From an uncultured Lachnospiraceae bacterium (GTDB taxonomy: Bacteria; Bacillota; Clostridia; Lachnospirales; Lachnospiraceae): DNA of 42,373 nucleotides. The stretch is taken from NCBI GenBank assembly GCA_947177445.1, contig CAMWUL010000026.1:1-42373 (forward strand). The letters run 5' to 3'. Shown piece by piece: positions 1 through 8,824 of the stretch (positions are counted from its first letter, which is position 1; each line of letters starts with the position of its first letter). The notes beneath the pieces were generated by a model. It was not told where the DNA came from. It did no database searches and was given only the letters and a program-made list of their open reading frames with translations. The position numbers were made by a program, and so were the translations under genes.

Positions 1-354
1 GGAGCCGCTTTCAGAACCGCTCTCGCTTCCGACCTCATCCCCTGTATCTGCCACAGGTTCCGCCGCATTTTCCTTTGTTTTGTTATCTTCCGGCGCTTCC
101 TGGCCCTCTTCTGCTATTTCCACCGGCTCTTTGCCGGCCGTTTCGCGAACCTGTATTGAGTCCTCCAATTCCTTCTCAAACTCTTTCTCAATAGCCTCGG
201 CTTCTTCCTGCAGCTGCGCTTCCAGCTCTCCTTCCAGCTCAGCTGCAAATACAACATTTGCGTCAAGCGCCGCTCCTCCGAGGACAATGCCGGCAGCTCC
301 AGCTGCCTTTAAAACCTTACTTGCTTTACTGCTTTTGCGGTTTTTCTTGCTCAT
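1..354 (-). CDS. Secreted protein, N-terminal part only (runs off left edge)
   Basis: The minus strand is open from an ATG at 354 to the first base of the window, 118 codons with no stop, so only the N-terminus is present. A G-rich ribosome binding site (GGGGAAAGGAAAA) lies just before the ATG. The product starts with a basic stretch (MSKKNRKSSKASK), then a small-residue hydrophobic segment at about residues 15-35, and a plausible signal peptidase site after VVFA. The exported part is strongly acidic and Glu/Ala-rich (residues 39-100, probably helical), turning into a Ser/Gly/Glu repeat (GSESGSESGS) at the edge. This looks like a secreted or wall-associated protein with a low-complexity linker. 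The family is not recognisable from this fragment. The export call is an inference from the signal-like N-terminus. Confidence 0.75.
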   Translation of the reverse strand, partial: MSKKNRKSSKASKVLKAAGAAGIVLGGAALDANVVFAAELEGELEAQLQEEAEAIEKEFEKELEDSIQVRETAGKEPVEIAEEGQEAPEDNKTKENAAEPVADTGDEVGSESGSESGS

Positions 355-477
355 TTTTCCTTTCCCCTTTTCAGATTCTTGGATTATAGTATTTTATTTA
401 TGTATCAGTATAACAAAACAGGTCTTTCACCAGCTCTTTCGTTTACTGGATTTCATGCGTTTTATTTATATGCCTTT

Positions 478-1686
478 CTACCATATACTTCCATCGTCCA
501 GCAGGCGGTAACTGATACTGCCCCGTCCGCCGCAGCGTTTCCGATAGTCCGTATTGATGCGCGTTCCAATATCCTCAACGTTCTCCTTCTCTGCTCCTAT
601 GCACAGGAGCAAATACTGGTTCTCACTGTATCTTGTGTAAATATCTCCTCTTCGTAAATATGCCTCAAACGAAGCACATAGCTTCTTCCCTTGTTTTTCA
701 CAATATTCCCGGTCACTGGAAGGACGTCCTCCCGAATCCAAAATGGTACACAAAAGAAGGCTGAAACAAATTAAGCCCTCCCGGGCGGCAGTCCGTTTCA
801 CCATGCGGAAGCAGTCAGAAAATCCAGGCAATGTACATCTGTATGCCCCCTCCTTCATTTCCGGCTCCATCAAACACCTTCCTATGTCTTCCGCCGTTCC
901 CTCCGGCCACCGCATCCGATCTCCAAGCCGGCGGAACCTTATCTGCTGATCCTTTGAAAGAAAGCCTCCTATCTGTTGTACATACGCCGCTGTCTCCTGA
1001 TAAAACTTCTCCGCCTCCTCATGCTTTCCCAGAGCGATCAGGCTCTCAAGCCGCCAGCTTTCCCACCCTGCACAGGGATAAAACTCCACCGCCCGGGCAG
1101 ACACGTTTTCTATACTTCTATAGTCTCCCTCTTCTTTCAGATAGTGAAGAAGATAATTCATCGCTTTGAAGTACAGCTCCTCATACTTTCTGCTTTTCTC
1201 TATAACCCACTGCTCATTAGACAGCTGAGGTAAAAATTCTCCCCGATAAAGCTCACAGGCGTTCAGACAGAGATCCGCCTTCTTACGCCGATCCTGCTCT
1301 TTTTCAAACTTCCGCACTGCACATTCAAAGTTCCACACGTCTGACTCCGCCTCAATTCCACCGTCAAAACGCATTACACCCCCGTTTAAAATCAGATAAT
1401 CTCCCGGCGGCAATGGTGATGCTTCTAGGTATTTACGGAGCCGAAAGATCGTATTGTTGAGACTGGCATTGGGATCCTCTACTTCCTCCCGCCCATAGAG
1501 AAAATTCATAACATCCCCTTTGCTGAACCACTGCCCTGGCCTGGTCATCAGGATCTGAAACAGCTGTCCGAATTTGGAGTCTCTATGCCTGCCAAACGTA
1601 AGCGCCTCATCTCCATAGCTGGCAGAAAAACTGCCAAACATCTTTACGCGCAATTTCTCTGTTATTACACCCTGTCTCCCTTTCAC
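478..1686 (-). CDS. SARP-like transcriptional regulator (winged helix + BTAD) with degenerate GGDEF-like C-terminus
   Basis: About 402 residues from a GTG start chosen because GGAGG sits 5 nt upstream; a TTG four codons earlier is the longest frame. Residues about 12-100 look like an OmpR-type winged helix (KLRVKMFGSFSASYG, then LLxxLxTRPGxxxSK-like sequence), followed by a bacterial transcriptional activator domain of TPR-like helices (about 105-245), the layout of SARP-family regulators. The last ~110 residues do not belong to a SARP: they contain RRGDIYTRYSENQYLLLCIG, which matches the C-terminal domain of the diguanylate cyclase encoded just upstream (RIGDVYTRYSSSQYLLLVI) and looks like a GGDEF fold that has lost its active-site loop. 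It follows that gene by 29 bp and is probably co-transcribed. Likely role: DNA-binding regulator with a sensory, catalytically dead GGDEF-like domain. Target genes are unknown. Confidence 0.8.
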   Translation of the reverse strand: MKGRQGVITEKLRVKMFGSFSASYGDEALTFGRHRDSKFGQLFQILMTRPGQWFSKGDVMNFLYGREEVEDPNASLNNTIFRLRKYLEASPLPPGDYLILNGGVMRFDGGIEAESDVWNFECAVRKFEKEQDRRKKADLCLNACELYRGEFLPQLSNEQWVIEKSRKYEELYFKAMNYLLHYLKEEGDYRSIENVSARAVEFYPCAGWESWRLESLIALGKHEEAEKFYQETAAYVQQIGGFLSKDQQIRFRRLGDRMRWPEGTAEDIGRCLMEPEMKEGAYRCTLPGFSDCFRMVKRTAAREGLICFSLLLCTILDSGGRPSSDREYCEKQGKKLCASFEAYLRRGDIYTRYSENQYLLLCIGAEKENVEDIGTRINTDYRKRCGGRGSISYRLLDDGSIW

Positions 1687-1715
1687 GGCTTCCTCCAATA
1701 CGCAACTGTCATCCT

Positions 1716-2681
1716 CTATATCATTACTTGCTCGTTCCGCACCGACTGCAGTTCATAGCAGTGGTGAATCAGAACATCCTCTCCCTGTCTGCCTTCGACA
1801 AACCGTCTCCTGATACGATCCACAATCCTATCCACCTGTCCTTCTGTGGTATCTATAACAAGAAGCAGATACTGACTGCTGGAATATCTGGTATACACGT
1901 CTCCAATTCGAAGTGTCATTCCGATATCCCTCCCCAGCTGTTCCATCAACATATCTTTTTCATAAGGAAGAGGGCTTTTTCCGTGGCCATCCACCACCGT
2001 TAAAAGTATCACACACGCTTTCTGTCCGCTTCTTGCAATCCCCCGTTCCAGAAAACGGTAAATACTCTTAAATGTCTCATAGTCCCGGCAATAGGCCTCC
2101 TGCTTTCGGATCTGCTCTGTCAGCTCCTCTTTAACCCGCCTGACATCCGCTACATAATGATCCTTTCTTTTGTCGCTCTCTGCCTTTGTTATATCCAATA
2201 ATCTTTTTTGCTGCTCAAGCTTATCCCAGACGTGCTCAAACAGCATTTGATATGTGTTCCCCGACTTCCGCTGCTCCCAGACAACAGTCAGAGAAAACGG
2301 AACTCTGTTTTTTTCTTTTCCCCTGCCGGTGTGAAAGCGCTCCTGGATACGCCGGCAGTGCTCCTGGGCCTGCTCCGCATCCTGGCACCCCGGCATGAAG
2401 ATAACAAACTCATCCCCTCCGCATCTGCTTAAAATATCGTCGGAGCCAATCATATAGGAAAGAATCTGTGCAGCCCGTTTCAGGCACTCGTCCCCCATCT
2501 GGTGGCCATACTGTTCATTGATCCGTTTCATGTGATCCACATCACACAAAAAAAGCGTCCCTCCACGCGTTTCTATCATCCGAGATGCAATCCGCTCTTC
2601 TGCTATACTTTTCTTCAATAACCCTGTCAGCTGATCCCACTCTTCTTCCTTCAGTCTTCTCTTATTCGACTTTTCCTTCAT
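1716..2681 (-). CDS. Diguanylate cyclase (GGDEF) with second degenerate GGDEF-like domain
   Basis: 321 residues from the ATG at 2681, preceded by GGGGGG at 6 nt; an in-frame ATG 16 codons earlier has no ribosome binding site. The first domain (about residues 15-150) has canonical diguanylate cyclase signatures: DQLTGLLKK, the metal/substrate segment DVDHMKRINEQYGHQMGD and the active-site loop RCGGDEF, so it should make cyclic di-GMP from two GTP. The inhibitory RxxD site normally before the loop reads GSDD, so product inhibition through that site is probably lost. A second domain (about 190-321) has the same layout but RYSSSQY in place of GGDEF and should be inactive. No membrane segment or signal peptide is seen, so the enzyme is cytosolic. 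It heads a two-gene operon with the SARP-like regulator, behind a promoter with a G9 tract. Confidence 0.88.
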   Translation of the reverse strand: MKEKSNKRRLKEEEWDQLTGLLKKSIAEERIASRMIETRGGTLFLCDVDHMKRINEQYGHQMGDECLKRAAQILSYMIGSDDILSRCGGDEFVIFMPGCQDAEQAQEHCRRIQERFHTGRGKEKNRVPFSLTVVWEQRKSGNTYQMLFEHVWDKLEQQKRLLDITKAESDKRKDHYVADVRRVKEELTEQIRKQEAYCRDYETFKSIYRFLERGIARSGQKACVILLTVVDGHGKSPLPYEKDMLMEQLGRDIGMTLRIGDVYTRYSSSQYLLLVIDTTEGQVDRIVDRIRRRFVEGRQGEDVLIHHCYELQSVRNEQVMI

Positions 2682-2764
2682 CTTCTGCCCCCCTGAATAC
2701 TGCAACAAGGAATTGTTCATCTCATGCAAATAATCTGAAGAAATTTGAAAATATCATTTTAACC

Positions 2765-2795
2765 ATTATACCCCCCCCCAAATCGAAAAAGTCAA
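2765..2795 (-). promoter_or_regulatory. Promoter of the GGDEF/SARP operon with a poly-G spacer
   Basis: On the minus strand the -35 TTGACT (2790-2795) and -10 TATAAT (2765-2770) are separated by 19 bp, of which the nine bases next to the -10 are all G (2771-2779 on the plus strand are C). Both hexamers are close to the sigma-A consensus but the spacer is 2 bp longer than the optimum. Gain or loss of G by slippage would change promoter strength, as at known phase-variable promoters. Confidence 0.65.
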
Positions 2796-2828
2796 CGCTT
2801 TCCTCACAGTAAGCTTTGAAATGCCGCT

Positions 2829-2858
2829 TTTACAGCCTCCCGCAAAATTTAATATAAA
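2829..2858 (+). promoter_or_regulatory. Candidate promoter of the antiporter gene
   Basis: TTTACA (2829-2834) and TATAAA (2853-2858) with an 18 bp spacer lie about 95 bp before the antiporter start. Other AT-rich hexamers nearby would also serve, so the exact promoter is uncertain. Confidence 0.35.
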
Positions 2859-2951
2859 TTGGTGTTTTGTTTCATTTGGATTTATAGTAAAATGGATTAT
2901 ATAGACCGAATGAATACATAGAAACGGCTTTTGCCAAAAGGAGCGACGCTT

Positions 2952-4670
2952 ATGATAGAATTTCTCAGCCAATTGAATGAAGAGACAAGGGTACTCATGG
3001 TGCTTTCCGTCATTTTGTTCTCGGGCTTTATCATGACGAGGCTGACCAATACGCTGAACATGCCCAAGGTGAGCGGATATATCCTGGCAGGTATCCTGAT
3101 CGGTCCCTGCTGCCTGAATTTTGTCCCTAAGCAGATCATCAGTTCCATGAGCTTTGTCAGTGACCTGGCTCTGGCTTTTATTGCTTTCGGTATCGGAAAA
3201 TTCTTTAAAAAGGAAGTACTCCTGCGGACGGGGAAAAAAATCGTGGTTATAACCCTCAGTGAGGCCCTGGCCGCCGGCGTGCTGGTGACCCTGCTGCTGA
3301 AGCTGATCTTCAACCTGAGCTGGGATTTCGCTCTGATCCTGGGAGCCATCGCCACGGCCACGGCTCCTGCCAGCACCATGATGACCATCAACCAGTACAA
3401 AGCGAAGGGAGAATTCGTAGATACCCTGCTGCAGATTGTGGCTCTTGACGATGTGGTCTGTCTGCTGGCCTTCAGCATCGTCTCCGCCGTCATCAACGGG
3501 AATGCGGCGGGAAGCCTTTCCGCCCGGGATATCCTGATCCCTATCGCCTATAATTTTCTCATGATTGCCCTGGGTGTGTTCTGCGGATACTTTTTGAGCC
3601 GGCTGCTGATTCCCGCCAGAAGCCGGGACAACCGCCTGATCCTGGCCATTGCAATGCTTCTGGGACTGTCCGGGATCTGCGCCGCCATTGACATATCGCC
3701 CCTGCTGTCCTGTATGGTATTCGGCGCCGTATACATAAACCTGACCCGGGATAAAAAGCTGTTCCGCCAGATCAATAACTTCACGCCGCCTGTAATGTCT
3801 ATCTTCTTCATCGTCTCCGGCATGAACCTGGACTTAAATGCCCTGACTACGGTGGGCGCCATCGGCGTAAGCTATTTTTTAATCCGCATTGTCGGAAAAT
3901 ACATGGGTACCTATATCAGCTGCCTGGTCATGAAAACCAGCCCTGCCGTCCGCAATTACATGGGGCTTGCCCTGATTCCCCAGGCCGGCGTGGCCATCGG
4001 TCTCGCCTTTTTGGGCCAGCGTATGCTGCCGCCGGAAACTGCCGGTATGATGCTGACCATCATCCTCTCCTCCTCCGTACTCTATGAGATGGTGGGTCCC
4101 GTCAGCGCAAAAGCGGCCCTGTTCCTGTCGGGCAGCATCACCCACATGAAAGACCCGGCCCCGGAGGGAATCGAAACACATGAGGCGGATGAGGAAGAGC
4201 TTGCCGCCGAACTCCGCTCCCAGGAGGAAGAAAACGAGCCTTCCGCAAAATCTCCCTCTCAGGAGAACGTGCAAGAGCTCCTCACAGATTCCATTTCCGG
4301 AGAAGACGGGCAGAAGTCTCCTTCATCCCCGCACTCCCAGGACCAGGAGCATGAGCTTCATACAGATGACGGCTCCGCCAAGAGAAAGCACAAACGCCCG
4401 GAGGGTTCCCGCTCCAAGGATGAGCCGCATAAATCCCGGACACGCGCTTTCTCCAAGGCGGAGGAGCATGAATGCCATGCCGATCCCCACTCCCCGGAGG
4501 ATGAACATGAGGATGAAGAGATCGCCGCCGTCCTGCCTGAGTTGCGAGAGTACAGCAAGGGTGTGGATGAAAACGATTATGACATTGAAAAAGAATTAAA
4601 GCCCACTAAGACCAAGAAAAAGAAGAAACATAAAAAGGCCTCCGCAAAGCTGCAGAAGGCCATGGGGTAG
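2952..4670 (+). CDS. Cation:proton antiporter, CPA2/KefB-like, with long charged C-terminal tail
   Basis: 572 residues from the ATG at 2952; the AAAAGGAGC ribosome binding site fixes this start, and an in-frame TTG at 2931 lies upstream of that site. Residues 1-400 hold about 12 hydrophobic segments in the pattern of the monovalent cation:proton antiporter-2 family: an N-terminal PKVSGYILAGILIGP, the transport-core segment VALDDVVCLLAFSI with its acidic pair, and a Gly-rich NYMGLALIPQAGVAIGLAF. It probably exchanges K+ or Na+ for H+ across the cell membrane. Instead of a recognisable RCK/TrkA nucleotide-binding domain, the last ~170 residues are a hydrophilic tail of Glu/Asp/Ser and His-rich repeats (such as HEDEEI and DPHSPEDEHE) ending in poly-Lys (TKTKKKKKHKK). 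The tail may sense ions or pH; that is speculation. Single gene, opposite in direction to its upstream neighbour. Confidence 0.88.
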   Translation: MIEFLSQLNEETRVLMVLSVILFSGFIMTRLTNTLNMPKVSGYILAGILIGPCCLNFVPKQIISSMSFVSDLALAFIAFGIGKFFKKEVLLRTGKKIVVITLSEALAAGVLVTLLLKLIFNLSWDFALILGAIATATAPASTMMTINQYKAKGEFVDTLLQIVALDDVVCLLAFSIVSAVINGNAAGSLSARDILIPIAYNFLMIALGVFCGYFLSRLLIPARSRDNRLILAIAMLLGLSGICAAIDISPLLSCMVFGAVYINLTRDKKLFRQINNFTPPVMSIFFIVSGMNLDLNALTTVGAIGVSYFLIRIVGKYMGTYISCLVMKTSPAVRNYMGLALIPQAGVAIGLAFLGQRMLPPETAGMMLTIILSSSVLYEMVGPVSAKAALFLSGSITHMKDPAPEGIETHEADEEELAAELRSQEEENEPSAKSPSQENVQELLTDSISGEDGQKSPSSPHSQDQEHELHTDDGSAKRKHKRPEGSRSKDEPHKSRTRAFSKAEEHECHADPHSPEDEHEDEEIAAVLPELREYSKGVDENDYDIEKELKPTKTKKKKKHKKASAKLQKAMG

Positions 4671-4756
4671 AAAGCTGTGCATCAGCCGGAGGTGGACTAT
4701 TGCAATATAGCAACAGCGCCAGCTCCGGCGGTAAAACCCGTAAAACCGAAACACAT

Positions 4757-6390
4757 CTAACATGGGGTCATGTCAATCCTTCTTTTGGCATGCCATGCAT
4801 CTGCGTCTCTATGCGTAATAATAATTGCAGTCTTCTCTTTGATCAGTACGGAAACTGCCTCGCAAATTGCCCGTTCCGACTCATAGTCTAATCCCGATAC
4901 CACCTCGTCAAAGAGAATAATCGGTGCATCCTTTAGAAAAGCTCTTGCTATGGCTATGCGCTGGCGCTGTCCAAAGGATAACTTCTTCCCCTGTTCACCG
5001 GGAATATAATTATATTCGCCGGGCAGCCCTCTGATAAAATCGTCTGCGTTTGCCGCCCTGGCTGCGCGGATCACTTCTTCCTCTGATGCTTCCGGTCTTA
5101 CGCATCTTATATTTTCATACAAGGTATCATTAAATAAGAAGGGCTTCTGCGGAATATATGTTATCATATCATGCAATGCGCCCGGTCCATAGCCGCTGAT
5201 TACTTTGCCTTTTACGAAAATCGCACCTTCTTCTATATTGTAAAATCCCATCAGCAGCTTACATAAGGTGGATTTTCCGCAGCCAGAAGGACCGGTCACA
5301 ACCACCGAATCTTTTTCCTGTAATTTTAAATTGAAATGATTAAGTACTTTTTTCTGGCCGGGATATCCAAAGGCTACATTTTGAAATTCAATATAAGCTG
5401 CACTATCCGAATCAATATTTCCATCCGGAACGGTTATCATTTCCTCCTTTAAGGCAAGAAATTTTTCAGTGCGCTCAACACTTGCTATATTTTCAAAAAG
5501 CTCCGGAAATCTTTTGCCTGCCTGGAGTGCCGCCCAAATCAGACTCGATTCCAGACTCATCAGCGCCACAATCAATCCTCTACGGCCAGCCTGCCGCGAA
5601 ACGCCAGGAAAGAGGCGTAAACGCAGCATAATAAAACGGGCAATGACTGTATTACAAAGGAAAATGGCGTTATAAAGGCTTCCTGCCTTTGCTGCTTCAA
5701 ATCTACCGCCAGGATTTTATCTATAGAATGATTTGCAATATTCAAATTCCGTTCCTGCAGGTTGAAGCTCTTTTCCGTTTCCGTAGAGGCAAAAGACTCC
5801 TGGATAATATTTGTCAGCTTATCCTGCCTGCGCTTTTTTTCCCACGAAAGAGAGGAAATTTTTTTAAGAAAAACTCGAAAAATAAGTGTCGCCGCAGGAA
5901 TCCATAAAATCGAAGCAAGCAGCAGCTTCCAATCAACCGTACTAAGATATACCGCTATCACAATGATAATGATGCCATTCGATAAAACAGAAGACAGCAG
6001 TTTGTCAATATAGTCCGCCGTGTCTCTTATGTCATCATTTAACCGATTTAAAAAAGTTCCGCTTTCCTGCTCCACAAAACAATCATACCGCACTGCCATA
6101 AGCTTTTCTGTGACATCCTGCCTTAACCTCTGTGTCAGACAGATACCAAGCTTTCCTGAAGTAAATCTTTGTGCATAAACAAAAACCACCCATACAAGCG
6201 CTATACAGCATAATACGCCCAGCGCAGTCCAAAGGTTACCTCCATTACCATTTAATGTCTCTGCAATGACATTGTTCATTATTGTCGAACATGTCACTGT
6301 CATAACAGATGACAGCAAGGAAAAGAATAAGACAAGTAATATTTCCCGTTTATAGCAAATCAAATATCGCAACAGCAGCTGTTTCTTCAT
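4757..6390 (-). pseudogene. ABC exporter half-transporter (TMD-NBD), interrupted by a one-base frameshift
   Basis: Two overlapping minus-strand frames together form one ABC exporter. The upstream frame (6390 to a TGA at 5572-5574) gives a six-helix ABC transmembrane domain ending at AFRGRLAVE. The next frame continues the same protein (GLIVALMSLESSLIWAALQ...) and carries the nucleotide-binding domain: Walker A GPSGCGKST, Q-loop YIPQKPFLFNDTLYENI, signature LSFGQRQRIAIARA, Walker B IILFDE and switch histidine IITHRDAD. Adding one base near 5576-5580 (GTAGAGGATTG) would restore about 546 residues, a normal length for such proteins. The C-terminus also stops soon after the switch histidine, some 20-30 residues earlier than usual. 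Start taken at the ATG at 6390; a GTG two codons upstream is possible. Substrate unknown. Either a real inactivation or a sequencing error. Confidence 0.8.
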
Positions 6391-6420
6391 ACTCACTTTT
6401 CCCTTTTTAATTGAACCAAA

Positions 6421-6463
6421 GCCGCCCTTGCTGCCTTATAAACTGTTAAGCAGCAAGGACGGC
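6421..6463 (-). terminator. Hairpin after the surface-protein gene
   Basis: Arms of 14 bases (6421-6434 and 6450-6463) pair with one mismatch around a 15 nt loop, 47 bp after the stop codon of the surface protein. The T-stretch on the minus side is weak (CTTTGGTTC), so termination may be partial. Confidence 0.55.
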
Positions 6464-6510
6464 CTCACATTTTGGCTTTTATTGTGTGCACCTGCGTCCG
6501 CCGGACACAT

Positions 6511-8634
6511 TTATACCGTGAAATCAAACGTCAGTATTTTACCATCATAAAATACAATGGTCAGGGTATGGCTTCCCTCAGGTATGGTAATAAACGAATC
6601 CGTCACAGTAAGCGTCAGCACATTATCCTCCAGACCTCCCTCAGAGCTATAATCCCCTATGAACGCCAGCTTTTTGTCGATCCCGCTGATCTGGGTCTGG
6701 CCATTGTCGTAAAGCCCATATACGCCCTGGTTGAACACCACCTTGAGCTTCGCGCCGTTTGATGCACGGAGAACCGTTACGCCTGTAATCTTTGGCTGGG
6801 ACGTATCATCAGGCGCCGGAGCAGTATATTCGGGAATCTGCTTATAGCTGTAAAACTCCTCCCTGTTGCCACTTGCATCCTCTGAAGCATAGCAGAACCA
6901 CTGCCCCTCTTTTACGCCTTTGACCGTTACATAACTCAAGCCGTGTCCTATGGAGGCCTTCGTGCCACTAGCATAAATCTGCGCGGGATCCTTGGCAGTG
7001 ATCGTACCCGCGCCCTCTACCTGGTCCTGAACCGCATAGTAAAGGGTGCCTGCTTCGTCTGAGTTCACAGTAACCTTTATGGTATCCGCATCTACCCATT
7101 CGATGCTTCTTACGTTAACGCTGGGCGCCTGCAGGTCAAGATAACAAGTACCCTTTAGCTGTGTGCCGTCTTTCAGGTTGATCAGGATCGTATAAGTATT
7201 ATTGCCTTTCGGAACGGTACCTCTCTGCATATACACACGGTAAATCTTATTATCGGAAGTCCTGACCTCTCCAAGTGTCGTCTGGTTCAGCGGACAGCTT
7301 ATGTCAAACTGCCCCAGGGTCAGGCTCTCTGAAGTGGCAGTCTCCAGCTCTATCTCAAAACCATACAGGAATTCGCCGTTTGCCTGCTTCTCAGCAAATG
7401 CCCTGGCTCCTTTGATTGCAGCCGCACTCTCCACATAGACTTCTCCGTCAATAGAAAGGCTGTTCACCAAAGTGGCTTTTCCCTCGGTATTGACAGCCAC
7501 ATAATACATGGTATACGGCATGCCCTCGGCAAGACCGGCAACGGTAAAGACATTCTCATGCTGTTCCATCTGAATCTTAACACCAGAACTTATGATTTCT
7601 GATTCCGTTGCTTCAGCTGATCCCCCTGTGGAAGCTGCCCGTGCCGAAGCCTTCCCGTTTTCCCTCAAAATGTAGTAAAAATACCCGGGCTGGTCTGAGT
7701 TATAGGTAATCCTGGCCTCGCCGGCACTGGTGCGGACAGCGTTAATGCCGGCGATCTGGGCACAATCTGTCCTATAGGCAAAGACTCTGGAGATTGATGT
7801 TCCATCGGCAAGGGTGATCTGTATATCGTATTCCTGATCCCTGTAATAGGCAGTCGCCAGATCATAAACCATATTATCATTCGTGGACACAGACAGAATC
7901 GTCATATCGGAGCCGCCGCTGTTGCATATGATGCTGAACGCTTCCAGCGCAAGAGGCTGATCCGTCTTCTGGTTCAAAGTGACTCTGATGTGACCGCTGC
8001 CCAAAACCTGCACGCTCTGAATCTCAAAGCTTCCTTTTTCCGGTGCTGCAGGCTTTTCTGCTGGCGCTGCGGAGCCGTTATATTTCGCCGCCTCTTCGGC
8101 TTTTACCACAGCCTCGCTCCTGCCTTCTCTGCCTTCCTGCTTCCCATGTTCCTCGTAATGCCTGTAAGCCGCCAATATATCATTGCCAAAGACAGCCTGC
8201 AGATCGCTGTATCTGTTTAGATAATCCACAGGGTCAAAGTCAGTGCCGTTGTCTCTGTGCTCAAAGGCCCCATAGGAAAAATAGTGCGCGACATAAGCAT
8301 CCCAGTCATCCCCAAACGCATCCTGGAGATCCGGATATTTCTCCCTGTATTTGACTATGTCTATCATCTCATTCATTTCCCTGCCCTCTGAGAGCCCAAA
8401 GGTCATGAAATGCTCCAGCAGAGCCGCCCTGTCATAGCCATATGCTTCCTTCAGATCCGGATACTTATCTGCATAATAGCGTTCGTCAAAAACAGTTTCT
8501 ATGCCTATGCCTGCCGCATGGGTATAACTGATGCTTCCCAGCGCTATCGCTCCTGCGGCTGCCGCAATGGCGATCCTCCTGCCCGCTTTTGCCGCCCTTG
8601 CCAATCCCTTTTTGAATACTTCCCTCATTGCCAT
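6511..8634 (-). CDS. Secreted surface protein with three YPDL-type repeats and fibronectin/Ig-like domains
   Basis: 707 residues; ATG at 8634 behind AGAAAGGA. Residues 1-41 are a signal peptide (basic start, Ala-rich core, cleavage likely after YTHA). Residues 50-86, 92-129 and 133-170 are three copies of a ~37-residue repeat with the pattern YxxxYPDLxxAFGxDxxAxxxHYxxxGxxEGR, a motif known from many exported bacterial surface proteins. After an Ala/Pro/Glu linker (about 172-195) come several beta-rich Ig/fibronectin-like modules, recognisable from a recurring ITYNSDQPGYFYYI / KVTVNSDEAGTLYYAV motif. No LPxTG anchor or C-terminal membrane helix is seen, so it is either released or held non-covalently. 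Function is not clear; adhesion or wall binding are guesses. It has its own promoter. Confidence 0.8.
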   Translation of the reverse strand: MAMREVFKKGLARAAKAGRRIAIAAAAGAIALGSISYTHAAGIGIETVFDERYYADKYPDLKEAYGYDRAALLEHFMTFGLSEGREMNEMIDIVKYREKYPDLQDAFGDDWDAYVAHYFSYGAFEHRDNGTDFDPVDYLNRYSDLQAVFGNDILAAYRHYEEHGKQEGREGRSEAVVKAEEAAKYNGSAAPAEKPAAPEKGSFEIQSVQVLGSGHIRVTLNQKTDQPLALEAFSIICNSGGSDMTILSVSTNDNMVYDLATAYYRDQEYDIQITLADGTSISRVFAYRTDCAQIAGINAVRTSAGEARITYNSDQPGYFYYILRENGKASARAASTGGSAEATESEIISSGVKIQMEQHENVFTVAGLAEGMPYTMYYVAVNTEGKATLVNSLSIDGEVYVESAAAIKGARAFAEKQANGEFLYGFEIELETATSESLTLGQFDISCPLNQTTLGEVRTSDNKIYRVYMQRGTVPKGNNTYTILINLKDGTQLKGTCYLDLQAPSVNVRSIEWVDADTIKVTVNSDEAGTLYYAVQDQVEGAGTITAKDPAQIYASGTKASIGHGLSYVTVKGVKEGQWFCYASEDASGNREEFYSYKQIPEYTAPAPDDTSQPKITGVTVLRASNGAKLKVVFNQGVYGLYDNGQTQISGIDKKLAFIGDYSSEGGLEDNVLTLTVTDSFITIPEGSHTLTIVFYDGKILTFDFTV

Positions 8635-8666
8635 GTTTTTCCTTTCTTATTTTTTATCTGTCATTA

Positions 8667-8695
8667 ATCATAATTCTTTTTTTCCTCAGCGTCAA
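8667..8695 (-). promoter_or_regulatory. Promoter of the surface-protein gene
   Basis: TTGACG (8690-8695) and TATGAT (8667-8672) on the minus strand with a 17 bp spacer, 33 bp before the start codon. Both match sigma-A well. Confidence 0.65.
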
Positions 8696-8734
8696 GTAAA
8701 GGATCTATCTGCGAACAGCTCGTCCAGATCGGTA

Positions 8735-8762
8735 GTTACTTTTCACGGCTTCGCCGTTCAAA
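8735..8762 (-). repeat. Partial copy (right end) of the GTTACTTTTC palindromic repeat
   Basis: Read on the minus strand these 28 bases equal the right-hand end of the full copy at 41250-41365, including the small hairpin ACGGC-GAA-GCCGT and the terminal GAAAAGTAAC. The rest of the element is missing; sequence further left in the element's frame is the ribU terminator. It lies between ribU and the surface-protein gene. Confidence 0.8.
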
Positions 8763-8798
8763 CAAAGGGAATCCGCCCCTCACGGAGGGATTGGCGGA
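8760..8798 (-). terminator. Probable terminator of ribU
   Basis: On the minus strand TCCGC and GCGGA (outer) and CCCTC/GAGGG (inner) form a two-part hairpin followed by TTCCCTTTGTTT, 27 bp after the ribU stop. Confidence 0.55.
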
Positions 8799-8824
8799 CA
8801 ATGTCAACCCTGCATTTCTTATTC

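Noticed and set aside
4685..4729. Inverted repeat GCCGGAG...CTCCGGC between the antiporter and the ABC gene, considered as a terminator
   Set aside because: Loop of 31 nt, only 7 bp stem and no T run on either strand.
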